Source: Saxidomus purpurata (Eukaryota; Mollusca; Bivalvia; Venerida; Veneridae). From it: DNA of 64,000 nt. A model generated the notes under the pieces. The model was not told the origin of the DNA, made no database searches, and saw only the letters and a program-made list of their open reading frames with translations. The translations under genes were made by a program, and so were the position numbers. The stretch is taken from the NCBI GenBank assembly GCA_022818135.1, contig JAFMSR010000015.1, positions 33,485,022-33,549,021 on the forward strand. Reading direction: 5' to 3'. Of this stretch, positions 10,986 to 23,229 are shown one piece after another. How positions within the stretch are numbered: position 1 is the stretch's first letter; every line of letters begins with the position of its first letter.

Positions 10986-12534
10986 AATTACATACAGACT
11001 TTTATAAGGGGTAAGAAATTGACTAGTCAGTTCTCACCCCCCTCCCCTAGTCTGAATGGGGGGAAACTGGGCTGTTACACTGGGCTGCTAACAAGAGCTG
11101 CCAACAGTACAACACATATGATTATTCTCAGTGCTTGCCCATAAAATGAATATTTACCATAGCACATTAAAGTGAAAAACATAAAGATGCTCAGATACTT
11201 AGCTTTATTCTTATCTTAGTTTATACAAATTTATTTTAGGTCGATTGTGAAGTAAGTTCGAATAACTTATATTAATCACTGTCAACAACTCATTCCTGAT
11301 GGATTATCTTAGAGATTTTAGAAATTGTTTAGAGATTATTTTGATCACCCACCGTGCATATACTACCCCTAATTATTCCGATATAGATCTATTACTACAT
11401 ATTTTCTTTAATAGAAAAATACGTTTACAGTCTGCAGGGTTTGGACATCCGGTACTAGTAAGCTTGACTGCTCTGTACAAAGAGTCGATAGCTATTATCC
11501 CGTCTGACGAGCTGCAGTTCGGCATTATAGAGTCTATCGTGACGTCATTTCCGTAGCACGCACAGTCCGTTTGCTGCCCGGTAACTGCGTCTGCATAGAA
11601 AAGCATTGCTCTAAGATATTGGTAGTTTAATATGAACAAACAATGAGGGCCGATTAACTACAGTTTATATGTGTTTATGGTTTGTTGTCCGGTGACCGTG
11701 TCGGCAAACTATGTAAGCGAGCTGAGCCGCCTTTGCGTAGTGATAATGGCTATATTCAGAAACATTCCTCGACTCAAACTCGAAAAGATAATTACCTTTA
11801 ATCGGCTAACGGTCGATGCATTTCCTCCAATGAGGAGCGATTGGTATTCATAAACGTAAGGAAGGGTCGAGTAACCTCGAGTAAGGACAGATTTTTCGAG
11901 GAGCGGTAGCGGTTCCTCGAGCTGCACTCAAGGTCTCGTTTTGAATATGACTCCAGTGAGAAATGGACGAATTGCAGAAAATAGATGAAGTTGTATATGT
12001 TGTATGCCATGGATAGTTTTCAGGGACAGAGGCAACCCCTTAGATAATTTTAATGATGAGGAATTCTTCTTAAAATATAATAGTATTACTTAAAAAAATG
12101 AAATAAACTCAGTGGTCAATAAAACATATTTCATGATCAAAATATCACCCTAAATAAATTGCGCAGACTATATCGCCGTAGAAAGTGGGACAGTTATGGT
12201 GCCAGGAGACGCAATCATCTGTTTACGCTTCAAATGGACAAGAAAAAAAAATGGCGTAGGAATAGGGGTCGGGTTGGTTCTCCCCCTCCCCACCGAGTCA
12301 GACCAGGATATTATATTTTAACATGAAATAAACCTTGCACGATCAGATAACAACAGTATAATCATATCCCTCTGTTTTATTTCTCTGACTTCAAAGTTGC
12401 ATCTCGCTAAATTGTACATATTAACACAGGGATTCACTGCACGCTATGAAATGTTTTTGCCGCATCGCCCTAAACTTATCCCCGCACACAAAAAACACAC
12501 ACCTTCGCTCTTTACTCTTTCTCTAACTGTGTGT
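10986..12534. other. Unassigned stretch with small open frames and a CRE palindrome
   Basis: The frames at 11299-11556 and 11671-11853 have ATG starts but no family resemblance. A TGACGTCA palindrome (CRE/ATF type) lies at about 11540. Two related segments near 11571 and 11683 encode V-C-C-P-V-T-[AV]-S-A and resemble part of the 412-bp repeat unit further downstream (see findings). No gene can be stated. Confidence 0.35.
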
Positions 12535-12750
12535 GCCTCATTAGTGCAGTGATAACATCATTCGATTCGCAGCTTAAAGGTTCCGGGTTCAATTCCTAGT
12601 AAGGCCACTTAACAAATGTCTTAGAACAAAACATTTTATGCCACAGTTGTCTGTAACGGTGTACCAGACATGAAAATCTCTATCTCTCTCTGGCAAGTGA
12701 TTGGTTCGGCCAAATATGGTGTCTCGAGAGCGATTACTATAAGTTAAGAG
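12535..12750 (+). mobile_element. tRNA-derived SINE (family 1)
   Basis: The head (12535-12608) folds roughly as a tRNA. The A-box-like segment is TTAGTGCAGTGATAAC, the B box is GGTTCAATTCC (12586-12596), and the ends GCCT and AGGC can pair. The tail runs to GTCTCGAGAGCGATTACTAT, which resembles the tail of the SINE at 39.9 kb, and a TCTCTATCTCTCTCT tract lies between. The anticodon arm is poor, so this is a retroposon rather than a working tRNA gene. Confidence 0.65.
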
Positions 12751-14260
12751 AAGTTGTTACACAATTGAGCTAAAATATACTCAACAAAACATCAAAGGGT
12801 CAATTACATATAATTTGAATGTCTTGAAAGACAAAACCTTGAATAAGTAAATAATGTACAGTGAGACAGTTGCAATGAAACAAATGCTTTTCTGGTAGGG
12901 TCAGGTACTGATCGTATAGGACAAGCCAACCTTTTATTTGTTTTTAATTATTTGTTTTAAAACAATCAAAGTGCATTGGTATTTTTATAAAGCACCAATG
13001 CCTAGCCTTAGCCAGAGTACACACGTAAAACAGTGATCTTGAAAATGGCGCATTCAATTTATGTCTCTCATACCTTTATAAATGTATACTTGTGTGACGA
13101 CGGATGAAGTTACAACCAAGAACATTGTTATTTTCAAATCAGATCATATTGGTGTACGTAAACGAAAATCAACTTAAAAAAAACGATTCTTTATTTTTTT
13201 GTTAAGTATAAATTAGTATATAATTTAAGTAACCTCCCCATCCTTTCTGTTAAAATCCATCCACAATGATCGCTGATTTTAGGTTTACTTCTTGAAGATG
13301 CGAGTAACGGAATCATATCTGATTACACAATTCTTTAAACTGTCATGTTTTCTTTTGCAATGTGTATTCCATATTCATGTATGAATCATGTGTTGAAAGA
13401 TTTGTTACGGGTGATTAACGCCTCAAACCTTCCTCGAGAAAGTCAAGGATGACTTTTGACTATAAATACCAATTAGTCACTCGAGTTCATCTTACTTGAG
13501 GCGTCCTTGAGCCTCCCTTAAGGAAGCCTTTCCCGAGTATGAGTTCGAGTGACGACTCTGAATATAGCCATGATAAGTCTCAAAGTCGGAGAGTCCCGGA
13601 TTCGATCCCTATCAGAACCAAGTAGCGGTAATTTCCTGATAGCATTGTATACACTCCGTACAGTCCCGTTTTGCAAACATATCTTTTAATAATTACAGAT
13701 TTGTCTCTTTTTTCTTTCTCATAAAGTAAATATTAATTACTTTATATAATATTTTAGTATATTGTTCATGTTACTTGGCAATTATTAAAAGATTTGCTCT
13801 CTCTGGCTCTATCTTCGCGGTTTAATTAAAATCTTATCTCTGTATTTGTTGTTGAATAACCAACTTCCTACTAAATTGACGCTCATCTTGTAAAAAGCCA
13901 TTTTTTTTCACTATATACATATAGTAGTAAAGGTATAGCACTATCGGGTCCGGTTCCAAACCCAGCGCCGGCCACCTGTGGTTTTTGGTTGGTTGAGTCT
14001 TGCAAAGTTGAGAAGTTCGGCCGTTTCCGTAGCAAAAGGCCGAGCAAATTTACGAAGGGATAGTTGATACATGTTTGAGGTTTCTAATAGGGAAAGATAT
14101 GTAATTTAAAGAGTTTTGTTCATTTTAAGTTTTAACACATTTTTTCCTTTCTTGCAATAAAGTAGTTATAGGACATCAAAGGACAAAGGATTTTAAACTC
14201 AGACTTTACTGACTTTACTTCGGTTTTCTTTCAAACGTTTCCCTTATTGTTGCCTCATAG
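12751..14260. other. Unassigned AT-rich stretch with isolated B-box-like relics
   Basis: GGATTCGATCCC near 13598 and GGTTCCAAACCC near 13952 look like B boxes of eroded SINEs, but no matching A box or stem structure was found. No exon was recognised. Confidence 0.35.
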
Positions 14261-14322
14261 CCTACTACCAGCCGGTAAAATCCGTTAGGAGTTTCTGAGT
14301 AAATGTCACTACTATAGCCACT

Positions 14323-14450
14323 ATGGATGGAGCATTTGATAGACTAAACCGTATAAAGAAATACCGTATAAGGATTAACAATAAGATCACACCTTTGTGG
14401 CCATACATTTTGTCATTACGAAAATTTCCGGAGGAAATGGACAGTCAAAA
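14323..14450 (+). CDS. Candidate initial coding exon (low support)
   Basis: An ATG preceded by an in-frame TGA opens 42 codons (starting MDGAFDRLNRIKKYRI, ending FPEEMDSQ) and runs into GTAAGG at 14451, a good donor; read through it stops three bases later (AAG TAA). A pyrimidine-rich acceptor (CCCTTATTGTTGCCTCATAG) lies at 14260, so the exon could be 14261-14450 with a 5' UTR part. The frame would leave phase 2. I found no next exon in that phase, and no family is recognised. Confidence 0.25.
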
Positions 14451-15054
14451 GTAAGGTAAACATCTATGATCAGTGATTTTTTTTATCAGACAATGTAATT
14501 TTTGTGGAAAGATGGGGCAAAAATGCACTGTATTTCTCAATACTTTTTTGTTATGATTTTTGTCGTCAAAGTAATTATTTCATAGTGATTGACATATATT
14601 TTATCAGACAAAAGCTGCCTAATAAGTTCCTGTTCTTCAAAATTCACATAAGGCATCGTACATGCTCGTTATAACATAGTCCAAATCGGAAATAAACTGA
14701 TTAATCAAACGAAGTATTTATAACCTGGAAATGAAAACAATGAAAATGACATACGGTACGTGTTTTAAATGTAATGTCACGAGGTTGAACACCACATTAA
14801 TTTTGCTTATATGTTATATGTCTTTGTTCCTAAGTATATGTTCTGTCCATGTCTCTTGTATATATATCTGTTGTATTTGTCAGTATATGTAATATTACAG
14901 GCCATACATCCTTTACCAGACCATACATCCTATAAATCCCACTCATTTAATTTTTCTTCATCCACATTAACATTCATCTCATTTCATTACCTAACGACTA
15001 ATTTTGCATGACGGGCCTCTTTCACGATTTTTGACATTCCCGGGTTTTCACCCG

Positions 15055-15064
15055 GCGCATGCGC
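15055..15064. promoter_or_regulatory. NRF1-type palindrome GCGCATGCGC, possible promoter
   Basis: A perfect GCGCATGCGC site lies in a locally GC-rich patch (CCCGGGTTTTCACCCGG just upstream). It is followed by a duplicated block and by an exon with a consensus donor. NRF1 sites are typical of TATA-less animal promoters. Promoter activity is inferred. Confidence 0.35.
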
Positions 15065-15356
15065 ACTTGGAATACAGTCGATATGGCTTACGCCTGACTT
15101 TTTCTTCTTTCCACCAGAAATTATTCATTTCCTTGTGTAATTGTGCCTTTGCAGGTAATTAGTTGTTTCATTTCATTTGTTCATCTTATTTGCTTTCGTT
15201 TCATGCTATTTGTTAGCATTGCGCGCCTGTAATATTGTAATGATATGCATTTTCATGCATTGGGCACTTGGAATACAGTCGATATGGCTTACGCCTGACT
15301 TTTTTTCTTTTCCACCAGAAATTATTCATTTCCTTGTGTAATTGTGCCTTTGCAGG
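15063..15356. repeat. 93-bp direct duplication (two copies, about 200 bp apart)
   Basis: 15063-15155 and 15263-15356 are almost identical, from GCACTTGGAATACAGTCGAT to TTGTGCCTTTGCAGG. Both end in a pyrimidine-rich tract plus CAG. In the first copy it runs into GTAATT and in the second into GCCTGG. Each copy has a tiny ATG GCT TAC GCC TGA frame. It looks like a local duplication of a 5' UTR or exon-bearing segment. Confidence 0.75.
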
Positions 15357-15608
15357 CCTGGTAAACACATGCCCCATCACAGAACAGAAAGTAAACCTAC
15401 GACAGTAACATGTACAAAATGTTTCAGAAATAATGAATATGTCACTATATTATCAGTTGAATATATTTATTTGTCTTTGAAAAATACCCTGAACTATATT
15501 CAACGCGTAGAAGCATTATTTGTCACTCATATTTGTCACGTAGCGCACGTAATGTCCGTGGAAAACGTGAGAACAATGTACAAATTCTTTTCTTCTGTAT
15601 TTACACAG

Positions 15609-15704
15609 GACGAGAGAATGTCAGTGCTGATTCGGCCATTCGCTATTTGACCACACGGATGGGTCTACACTGGTGGTAAAGGCAGACTCGCTTGACGCCG
15701 GCAG
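15609..15704 (+). other. Candidate untranslated exon with strong acceptor and donor
   Basis: The block is bounded by TTTCTTCTGTATTTACACAG and by GGCAG|GTAAGT, a consensus donor. It is 96 nt and has stops in all three frames, so if it is an exon it is non-coding or terminal. It follows the promoter-like patch at 15.05 kb and could be a 5' UTR exon of the gene that contains the 412-bp array; no sequence evidence links the two. Confidence 0.35.
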
Positions 15705-16593
15705 GTAAGTTTTAACTTTTTAATTTTCACATTGATTATAAATTTTGATAATGATCCACGTCAAATCGAAAATACCCACCTCAGAGGTCGTGGACAGGGT
15801 ACAGATAGCGTGTTGATTCTTACACGCATGCACATTTCTGTTTCTGACTGATTTTATTTAATTGGGTAATTCAGTGAGTTCCGAATCGTGTGAGTGTGGT
15901 TTGTTATTGAACAAAAATAGTTTTATGAAAAGTTGACGGTCAGGGGGTCATGTCAAAATATTTACAGCTGTCAAACGTGTATATGGCTTGTGGTGAAAGT
16001 AAATGGAAATGATTTATGGATAATCTTGAGTAACCTTCTCGGTCAATCGCAATGAAGCTAGTAAAACTATACTTATCGCAATAAAGTAAAAAAAAGACAA
16101 AAAAACTATCAATCTCCACATTATGTATGACTACTTCCCTCATATACAGCTAAGCTGTTAAAGCAACATTTGTTCAAATACAACACTTCCCTGAAAAATA
16201 ATAATTTCAAACCAGTACTACTCACAAAAGGAAAACAGTACTTTGTGGAGAAAAGAAAAACAACAACAATTATTTCTTTATGGGGAAAGTAACAATGAAT
16301 ATTCAGGAGCACAACCAAGGTGTTTTGTATATATCTAAATACGATGGTCATTGAACTCCTTGCTTCCATTTTAGAAGTAACATTTTTTATACTTTTAAGT
16401 GTTTATGAAATAATTGCATGGCAGCAATATACCCTCAACAACTTATTTCTGTTCTGGCCATGTGTATGACTAGGTGCTGCTTCTCCAAATGCTTCAACAT
16501 GAACTAGACCACCAGCATCCAAAACTAGCCAATTTTCTTGCGACAGGCCCTACAGGCAAACCTGCTATGCAGCTAAGAATAGTTGGTGTATAT
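15705..16593. other. No recognised feature
   Basis: AT-rich, with only short chance frames. Confidence 0.4.
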
Positions 16594-17345
16594 CATAACA
16601 TAACATAACATAACATAACATAACATATACTTTATTTGGCATAAAATGACATATACATTTATAGCCAATACAATTTCAACAATCATGTAATGTAAGGACA
16701 TATGACTGAGTAGTAATGTTTTACAGAGAAAGTATATATGTATTCACCGCTAACAAAGTGATAATGTTCTACAGGTAATGTATTTACGTAAAACGATGTA
16801 GAAGATGCTATTAATCATTGTTATTTCGTTCTTTAAATGCAAAATACAAAAATTTAGATAAATTGTTCAATATCTGGGTATTTGATTTGAAGCAGACATT
16901 AAATTTTCAAACATATGTACCGTTGGCCAACGCGATAATATGGTTTTAAATATTTGCGACGTAGATTGTAATACTTCGGGCAAACCAACAAAAAGTGGAA
17001 TTCGTTTTCAACTACATGTACATTTAAATTGCATTTTGTACAAAGTCTATTTTCTCGTATAACATTTTCATAACGTCCGGTTTCTATTGCTAAATTATGT
17101 GACGATAATCTAAATTTTGTAAGTGAAATTCGAAATTTGTTAATGTTTACTTTTTTAAGATATTCTTCTGTTTCCAAAGAATGTTTATAGATACTGTATG
17201 ACTATAGTTTACTAGAATTATTAGTGCTACCATGCCACTCTTGCTTATAAATGTCGAGTATTTTACTCTTTATTTGCTGTATACCATCAGTGACAATATT
17301 GTGTAATTGTTTGTCAAAATAATCAAGTTCTGGAATCACAGGAAA
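16594..17345 (-). pseudogene. 3' end of a non-LTR retrotransposon (LINE) with (TTATG)n tail
   Basis: Read on the - strand, a frame with one stop encodes the C-terminus of a LINE polyprotein: ELDYFDKQLHNIVTDG, then KFRISLTKFRLSSHNLAIE, and a cysteine-histidine knuckle C-TKC...HFLLVCPKYYNLR (CxxC...HxxxxC). This terminal signature is usual in CR1/L2/RTE-like elements of aquatic invertebrates. The 3' UTR ends in GCCAAATAAAGTATATG followed by TTATG repeats (16594-16626). The copy is 5'-truncated and carries a stop near 17205. A second copy of the same 3' end is at 61336-61460. Confidence 0.75.
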
Positions 17346-17559
17346 AAGACACACTCGTCATGTATGTTAGGATACTCTCTATCCACCAATTACCTTCCTT
17401 GGTGCTCAATTAGTGGCGGGCGAATTTTATAATGATGGTATCCCTTTATAACACAGATCTGTATACAAATAAAGCTGTTTGAGAAAGTATTTGGTGATTT
17501 TCATGTTGTACCTGATGACTGGTTGAAGGTACAATGTACTATGTACTGCATCTGTACAG

Positions 17560-19720
17560 TCATCAGAAATGGCTATACATAGGGATCGCTTTGTCCGTCT
17601 GTCCGTCCGTGTTGATCTGTCACATAAACTAAACGTTGGCAATTACTTTGCCATTTCCTAGTTAAAGTGACATTGCACATAGTGTATTTTAGGTGACAAT
17701 TTTATAAATGCAATTTATTGTTGCTGTGCATTTAAATGTGTTAAATTAATGATTTTGCCGCATTAGTATTTGAAATTGGTGCTTTAGATATAAAAAAAAA
17801 ATCGGACTGATAAAATGATAGTTGATTGTGTCGTTGTTGATGTTGGTAGAGATTTCAGCAGTGGAAGGGAAGCAACTCCTGCATGCAGTTGTTCTTTTCT
17901 TAAATTGACTCTCCCAGTCAAATAAGAAAATCAATATTTGGAAAGTTATTTTTTCATACTGGTAGCGGGAAGAGTTTGGTGTATTGGGTTAAAAGCTATT
18001 ATTTCCTCTACGCTTTTTACACACACCATTTTCAGCTGGATTGTTACTTGAGAAAAATGCGCATAATGTCACTTTAAGATTTCTTCATCAAACTTTACAA
18101 TTGTATTGCTTATGACAAAAGGTTCGTGATGCCGCCAATTTTGTAGGTCAAGGTCATATTTGACAGAGTTATGCCCCTTTTTGTAGTTAGATTTTGACTA
18201 TAACTTTGCCATTTCTTAAGATTTCTTCATCTAACTTTCAAATTGTATAGCTTTAAACAAAAAGGTTGTGATGCCGCCAGACTTCGCCAAGGTCACATTT
18301 GACAGAGTAATGCACCTTTTTAGCTCGTCTGATTTTTGAAAAAAAAATGACGACCTATTGTCGTCACTTGATTGTCGTCGTTGTCGTCGGCGGCGGCGTT
18401 GGTTAAGTTTTGCGTTTAGGTCACTTACATGAAAACTATCAAAGCTATCACTTTAAACTTTGAGAAACTTGTTCATTTAATACCCTCCTTCACATTGTAT
18501 CCTTAAGATGCTGAGTCTCACCTGTTTTTTGGATAAAAACATTAATTTTGATGGATTTTGGTTGATTTTGAGAATTTGACATAGCTTCTTCATTTTTTGT
18601 TAGATTGATTTCAAATTGTTCACAAACAATAAATGTATAATGTTCTTCAACATATCAAACGGGTTTTTGAGTCACACATTTTGAAGGGGAGGGGGGATAT
18701 TTTAGTATTTTTAGACTTTGTCAATTTTAGCTAGTCTGCTTTTTTAAGTTTTGTCTTGGGTCACTTACATGCAAAGTATTAAAGCTATGACTTTCAAACT
18801 TGGAATACCTGTTCACTACCAAATGTACAATAGTAAAAAGGAAGAATATTACAAGTTACATAACCCTATAATGTATTTGGCTGGATTATTGCCCCTTCTT
18901 AACACACACTATTTTTGTAACAGTCAACATAATACACTGTGTACAACTTAGTGTATAATAATTATTTATGAATATCTTTAATTGGATTGTATTTTAGGAA
19001 TACTGGGGTCAAGGTCACTGTTATTAAAAATAGGAAAACTGTATTATATTAAATATCTTTAGTTACAGTTGACATAATGTAACCAACTTTTGTTTGTAGT
19101 AAGTATTTAAGAAGATAGGGTTTGGTTTTGGGGCTCCTGTGGTCATTGTAAAGGTCACTAACTAAAAATAATAAAAAAAACCAGTAATATGTTCAATATC
19201 TTTAGTTACAATTGACATAATGCAACTAAATTATTAAGCGTGTAATACATATGAATAAAAACTTTTAAATCAATTGGGATTGTGTTTGGGGCTCATGGGG
19301 TCAGAGTCCAGTTTTTTTTCTAAAAATAGAAAAATAGGGAAAAAAACATGTTTAGTTGCAGTTGAATTATTGTGACCAAACTTAGTGTTTTGTTATTATT
19401 ATGAAAACCTTTTGTTGGATTGTGTTCTGGGGTCAAGGTCAAGAACACTGTTACTTCAAAAATGGTGATAAATAAATTTAGAAGGATAAAATCAGAAGAG
19501 CGTCCGGCACCCGCAGGCGGTGCTCTTTGGGGGAACACTAATTGTTGTATTTGGATTTTGGCACGAAAACTTAACGTTGGCTATAACTCTGCCATTTCTT
19601 AAGATTTCTTCATCTTTCAAATTGTATTGCTTATGACAAAAGTGTTGTTATGACGCCAAATTTTGTTGGTCAAGGTCATACTTGACAGAGATATGCCTTT
19701 TGTACTTAGATTTTCTCACA
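17560..19720. repeat. Degenerate dispersed repeats (GGTCAAGGTCA class), several partial copies
   Basis: A 110-bp motif occurs three times (about 18080-18190, 18210-18320 and 19595-19705): AAGATTTCTTCATC, TTGTATTGCTTATGACAAAA, a GGTCAAGGTCATATTTGACA-type box, and ATGCCCCTTTT. Between them about 130-bp degenerate units repeat (18990-19460) with GGGGTCAAGGTCACTGTTA and ATCTTTAGTTACA.TTGACATAATG. A CGTCGTTGTCGTCGGCGGCG tract lies at 18378-18400. This is typical bivalve interspersed repeat material with no coding. Confidence 0.55.
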
Positions 19721-19759
19721 AACATTTGGTTATTCTGACAAAGCGTAAAATGGCGACAC

Positions 19760-21325
19760 AAGTATTATACTGAACGCCCGTCTAGTTGTACACTTAACCG
19801 ATTTAGAAACACAAAAAATGTCCGTGCTGAACATTTTTATTTGAATGACGCTATTGTTTTTATTTCTATTTAAGTCATTTTTTGCGATGAATTACTGAAA
19901 CTTTTACAAGAATTCAATTTTATAGTGTTTTTGTTGTGTATTAAATTTGAATAGATTTGAAACACGATAACACTTTTAATTAAATATTTTGCCACTTTTG
20001 CGTTTCTAAACCTGTTGAGAGTATTTATTGGTGAATGTGAGGTTTTGCTTCAATTTTCTATCATAGCACTTTCCGCCGTGTTTTTGGGAGCGGTTTACAA
20101 GCTATTTCAAAAACAATTTTCCGTCAGAGGAATAGATTGTTCATTTCTAAATCAAATTTAAACCAAAAAGAAGTGTTGCTTACATTATACTTTCAAAGTC
20201 ATTATTATATCAAATACATTTAAGTAAGACAATTAAAATCTCCTTCATAAGTGACCCCGCCCCCCAAACTGCAGGTGGTCAAATATCTTAATTGTTTTAT
20301 TGCCCCTCATCAGTTTGAATCCTCTCTGATTAGGTACAGCAGTGTGTCAGTAGACTTGATATGTAGCACAATAGTAAAACCATAAATTTTATTGATTTGT
20401 ACAGATAATTGATTTATAACTTATTTCCTGTTGTTAAATTTTATGTAATTATGACATTTTACTTTTATTGCAGCATACGAAAAATATTTTAAAATTAATG
20501 CAGTACAACTGTGATTTTAAAGTTATATTGAGAATTTTAATATGCTCATGTAGTTAAGCGCCTTCCCGTGGTGTGGCCTGAATGTATTTTTAATTTATAA
20601 AGAATCCTTCTGACTGTATTTATTTCTTTGTAAATTAAAAGTGCAACTGAACGCTTCTTCTAACTGTAAAATAAGCCAACACTTAATTTCTTTTATGAAT
20701 CAAGTGTAACATCTAATCTTAGTGATAATTGGTTTGCTGTAAGAGTAATTTAAAAGTGAAAAAAATATTTGAAGTTGCTGTCATATTAGAAAATTATTTT
20801 GATATAATAACAGTAAGTGTTGATTTGTTTATAATCTAATTTGATTGGGAAATTACATACCTAAAAGGTAACTGATAAAATAAAATAATAACGTCTTAAA
20901 AAGGTCTTAAAATTTATGTATAACTAATATCCCTTTCTGTACACAATGTAAGGGAGTTATACGGTAGCTGAATATGATAAACAGAAGCTAGGCTACCAGT
21001 GACCAGTCATGTTAATTGACCCATACTGTGAATTCGCATGGCATGGTGCATACCCCACATTCCTGTTCAAGTTTCTTTAAGTCATGTACACATTGTCTAT
21101 GTACAAGCACTGGAAATTTTGCAAAGCATATTTCATGTAAAACGTAATATCGTATACCTGTCATAAATACTTAATCCTGATTGGCCGATAGCGCTCACGT
21201 GCCGCGTCTGCAAAAGTATGTGTAGACCTGGAAATGATTTGTAGGCCTGCACGGATTGTAAGACGCCATTTCTGTTATATTTTCATATGATTGTCACTAC
21301 TCTTTATGAGGTATACGATATAATG
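19760..21325. other. AT-rich stretch, no recognised feature
   Basis: No frame over 60 codons and no structural repeat was seen. Confidence 0.4.
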
Positions 21326-21458
21326 ATTATAGACTAATGTTTCGGTCAATACATAGTTTTGCGGACCTGTAAAAAAATGATATTGACCGAGGACGAGGTC
21401 AATATCACTTTTAACAGGTCCGCAAAACTATGTATTGACCTCAAAATTAGTCTATAAT
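21326..21458. repeat. Near-perfect 60-bp-arm inverted repeat (hairpin / MITE)
   Basis: The left arm ATTATAGACTAAT...CGGTCAATACATAGTTTTGC, continuing through GGACCTGT...GATATTGACC, is mirrored on the right as GGTCAATATC...ACAGGTCC, GCAAAACTATGTATTGACC and ATTAGTCTATAAT. The loop is only about GAGGACGA. It would fold into one long hairpin as DNA or RNA. The most likely identity is a short palindromic MITE. Confidence 0.85.
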
Positions 21459-22660
21459 TGTATAATAATGCATGTAACAAAAATGTAAAAAGAAATAAAA
21501 TAAAAAAAAAACATGAGAAATCTATAAGAAACAACATGATGTCTAAATGTTTCAAAATTTTTCAACAATCCGCCAACTTGAGGTAGTTCAAAGTCCCAGG
21601 AACACTTTTACAAGAAGCTTATATTTATCAAGAAAGATGTCATAGTGTCTGAAATGACCTTACATTCCTAACTTTGCTTTTTAAATCGATAAGCACATAT
21701 CCTTTGCACACTACACACTCGATAGACACGCATGTCTTTTTGTAAACACTGTACATCACGTTATGCTACTTTCTGCGCGCGTTGTATACGTCACCAAAGA
21801 GACTGAGCTGTAACATGAAAGTAGGATTTCCACTGGCCTACATACAGAGGCTACGCGCAGGGGTCACACTGTCTAATAACCTGCGCATGAACTTCTTTTT
21901 TTTTTTTTTTTTTACTTATGAGAGGTCGATTTTAAGCATTCTCATAATTATGATGTCAATATACCTGATGTCTGCCTTATGTCTATGAATATATTGGCAC
22001 GCGCTCAAACAACAACCTCACACGGGGCTGAACGCAAACACTGGTAAAATAAAATGTGTCCAAGGTCGTTTTCAAGGATGTCTTAAAGTGTAGGCATTTG
22101 CCTCGTTTCGTGACGTCTGAGTTTTCAGCATTAAGGAGCTGTCGGCATAGCCTTTAAATTCATACAGACAACGTTTTCCTTACGGTAACTGTCGTCTTAT
22201 CCCGCATATTCGGTTAATATAAGGGTTTCGAAATGATATATCAATTGTACATGTAAGACTCGTCTTCTCGATTTTGTTTCACCTAATTTGCATTTAGTTT
22301 GGTCAGTTGTTAAAAATTGGAACAAACATGCGACTTTGGCAAGAAAAAATTCTTGTAAATCATAACAAAACTACTCGTATTTTCTTGTGTAGTAAACAAG
22401 TAGAGATTTAATATGCACAGGCGTATTTTATAATTTTATACACCAAGAAACAGTTAAAACATTTCAGTGATTGCCAATGACTACTATGGAACTTCCTTAA
22501 ATTTCATATACATGTATAAGACACAGACTGTATTTTTTAATGATATGAACTTGCAAATTCATTTCATAAAAATGCATTAATTAAAATTTGGAATACACGG
22601 AATAAATTTTTATTTCCCCGAATGGTGGCATATTAAAATCGCCGCCTGTGCCCCGACCTT
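21459..22660. other. No recognised feature
   Basis: AT-rich, with a 20-base T tract at 21896-21915. No gene was seen. Confidence 0.4.
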
Positions 22661-22664
22661 ACAT

Positions 22665-23215
22665 TCTTTCGTGTCCGGGCTGTTACTTTGTCATGCATTG
22701 AAAGCTTTTGAAATAACTTGGCACAAATGTTCAGCACATCCAGAAGGTGTGCAAGACCCATGTCTCTACCTCAAAGGTCAAGGTCACAACTAGAGTTTGG
22801 AGGTAATGTCTAGCACGTGGAGACGACGTGTCGCGTGCAAAATCCAAGTCCCTCCCTCAAAGGTCAAGGTCACACTTAGAGTTTGAAGGTAATGGAATCC
22901 TCTATATATGCACATATTCTAGTCCGGACTATAACTTTGTCATGCATTGAAGGATTTTAACATAACTTGGCACAAATGTTCAGTACATCAAGCCGACGTG
23001 TCGCTAGCAAGATTCACGTCCCTCCCTCAAGGTCACACTTAGAGTTTATAGGTAACGGAATCCTGTATATATCCATACATTTGTGTCCGGACTGTAACTT
23101 TGTTATGCGTTGATTGATTTTAATATAACTTGGCACAAGTGTTCAGCACATCAAGACAATGTGTTGTGTGCAAGAACCATGCCCCTAACTTAAAAGTCAA
23201 GGTCAAACTTCGCTT
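22665..23215. repeat. Degenerate dispersed repeat, about three partial copies
   Basis: GTCCGGACTGTAACTTTGTC, ATGCATTGAAGGATTTTAA and AACTTGGCACAAATGTTCAG, then ACGACGTGTCGC and AAAGGTCAAGGTCACACTTA, recur near 22672, 22922 and 23083 at irregular spacing. They belong to the same molluscan dispersed repeat style as 17.6-19.7 kb and directly precede the 412-bp array. Confidence 0.6.
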
Positions 23216-23229
23216 TAAACGTAATGGAA

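Noticed and set aside
16899..17177. Host zinc-finger protein on the - strand
   Set aside because: The CxxC...HxxxxC pattern and the TTATG tail identify a LINE polyprotein end.
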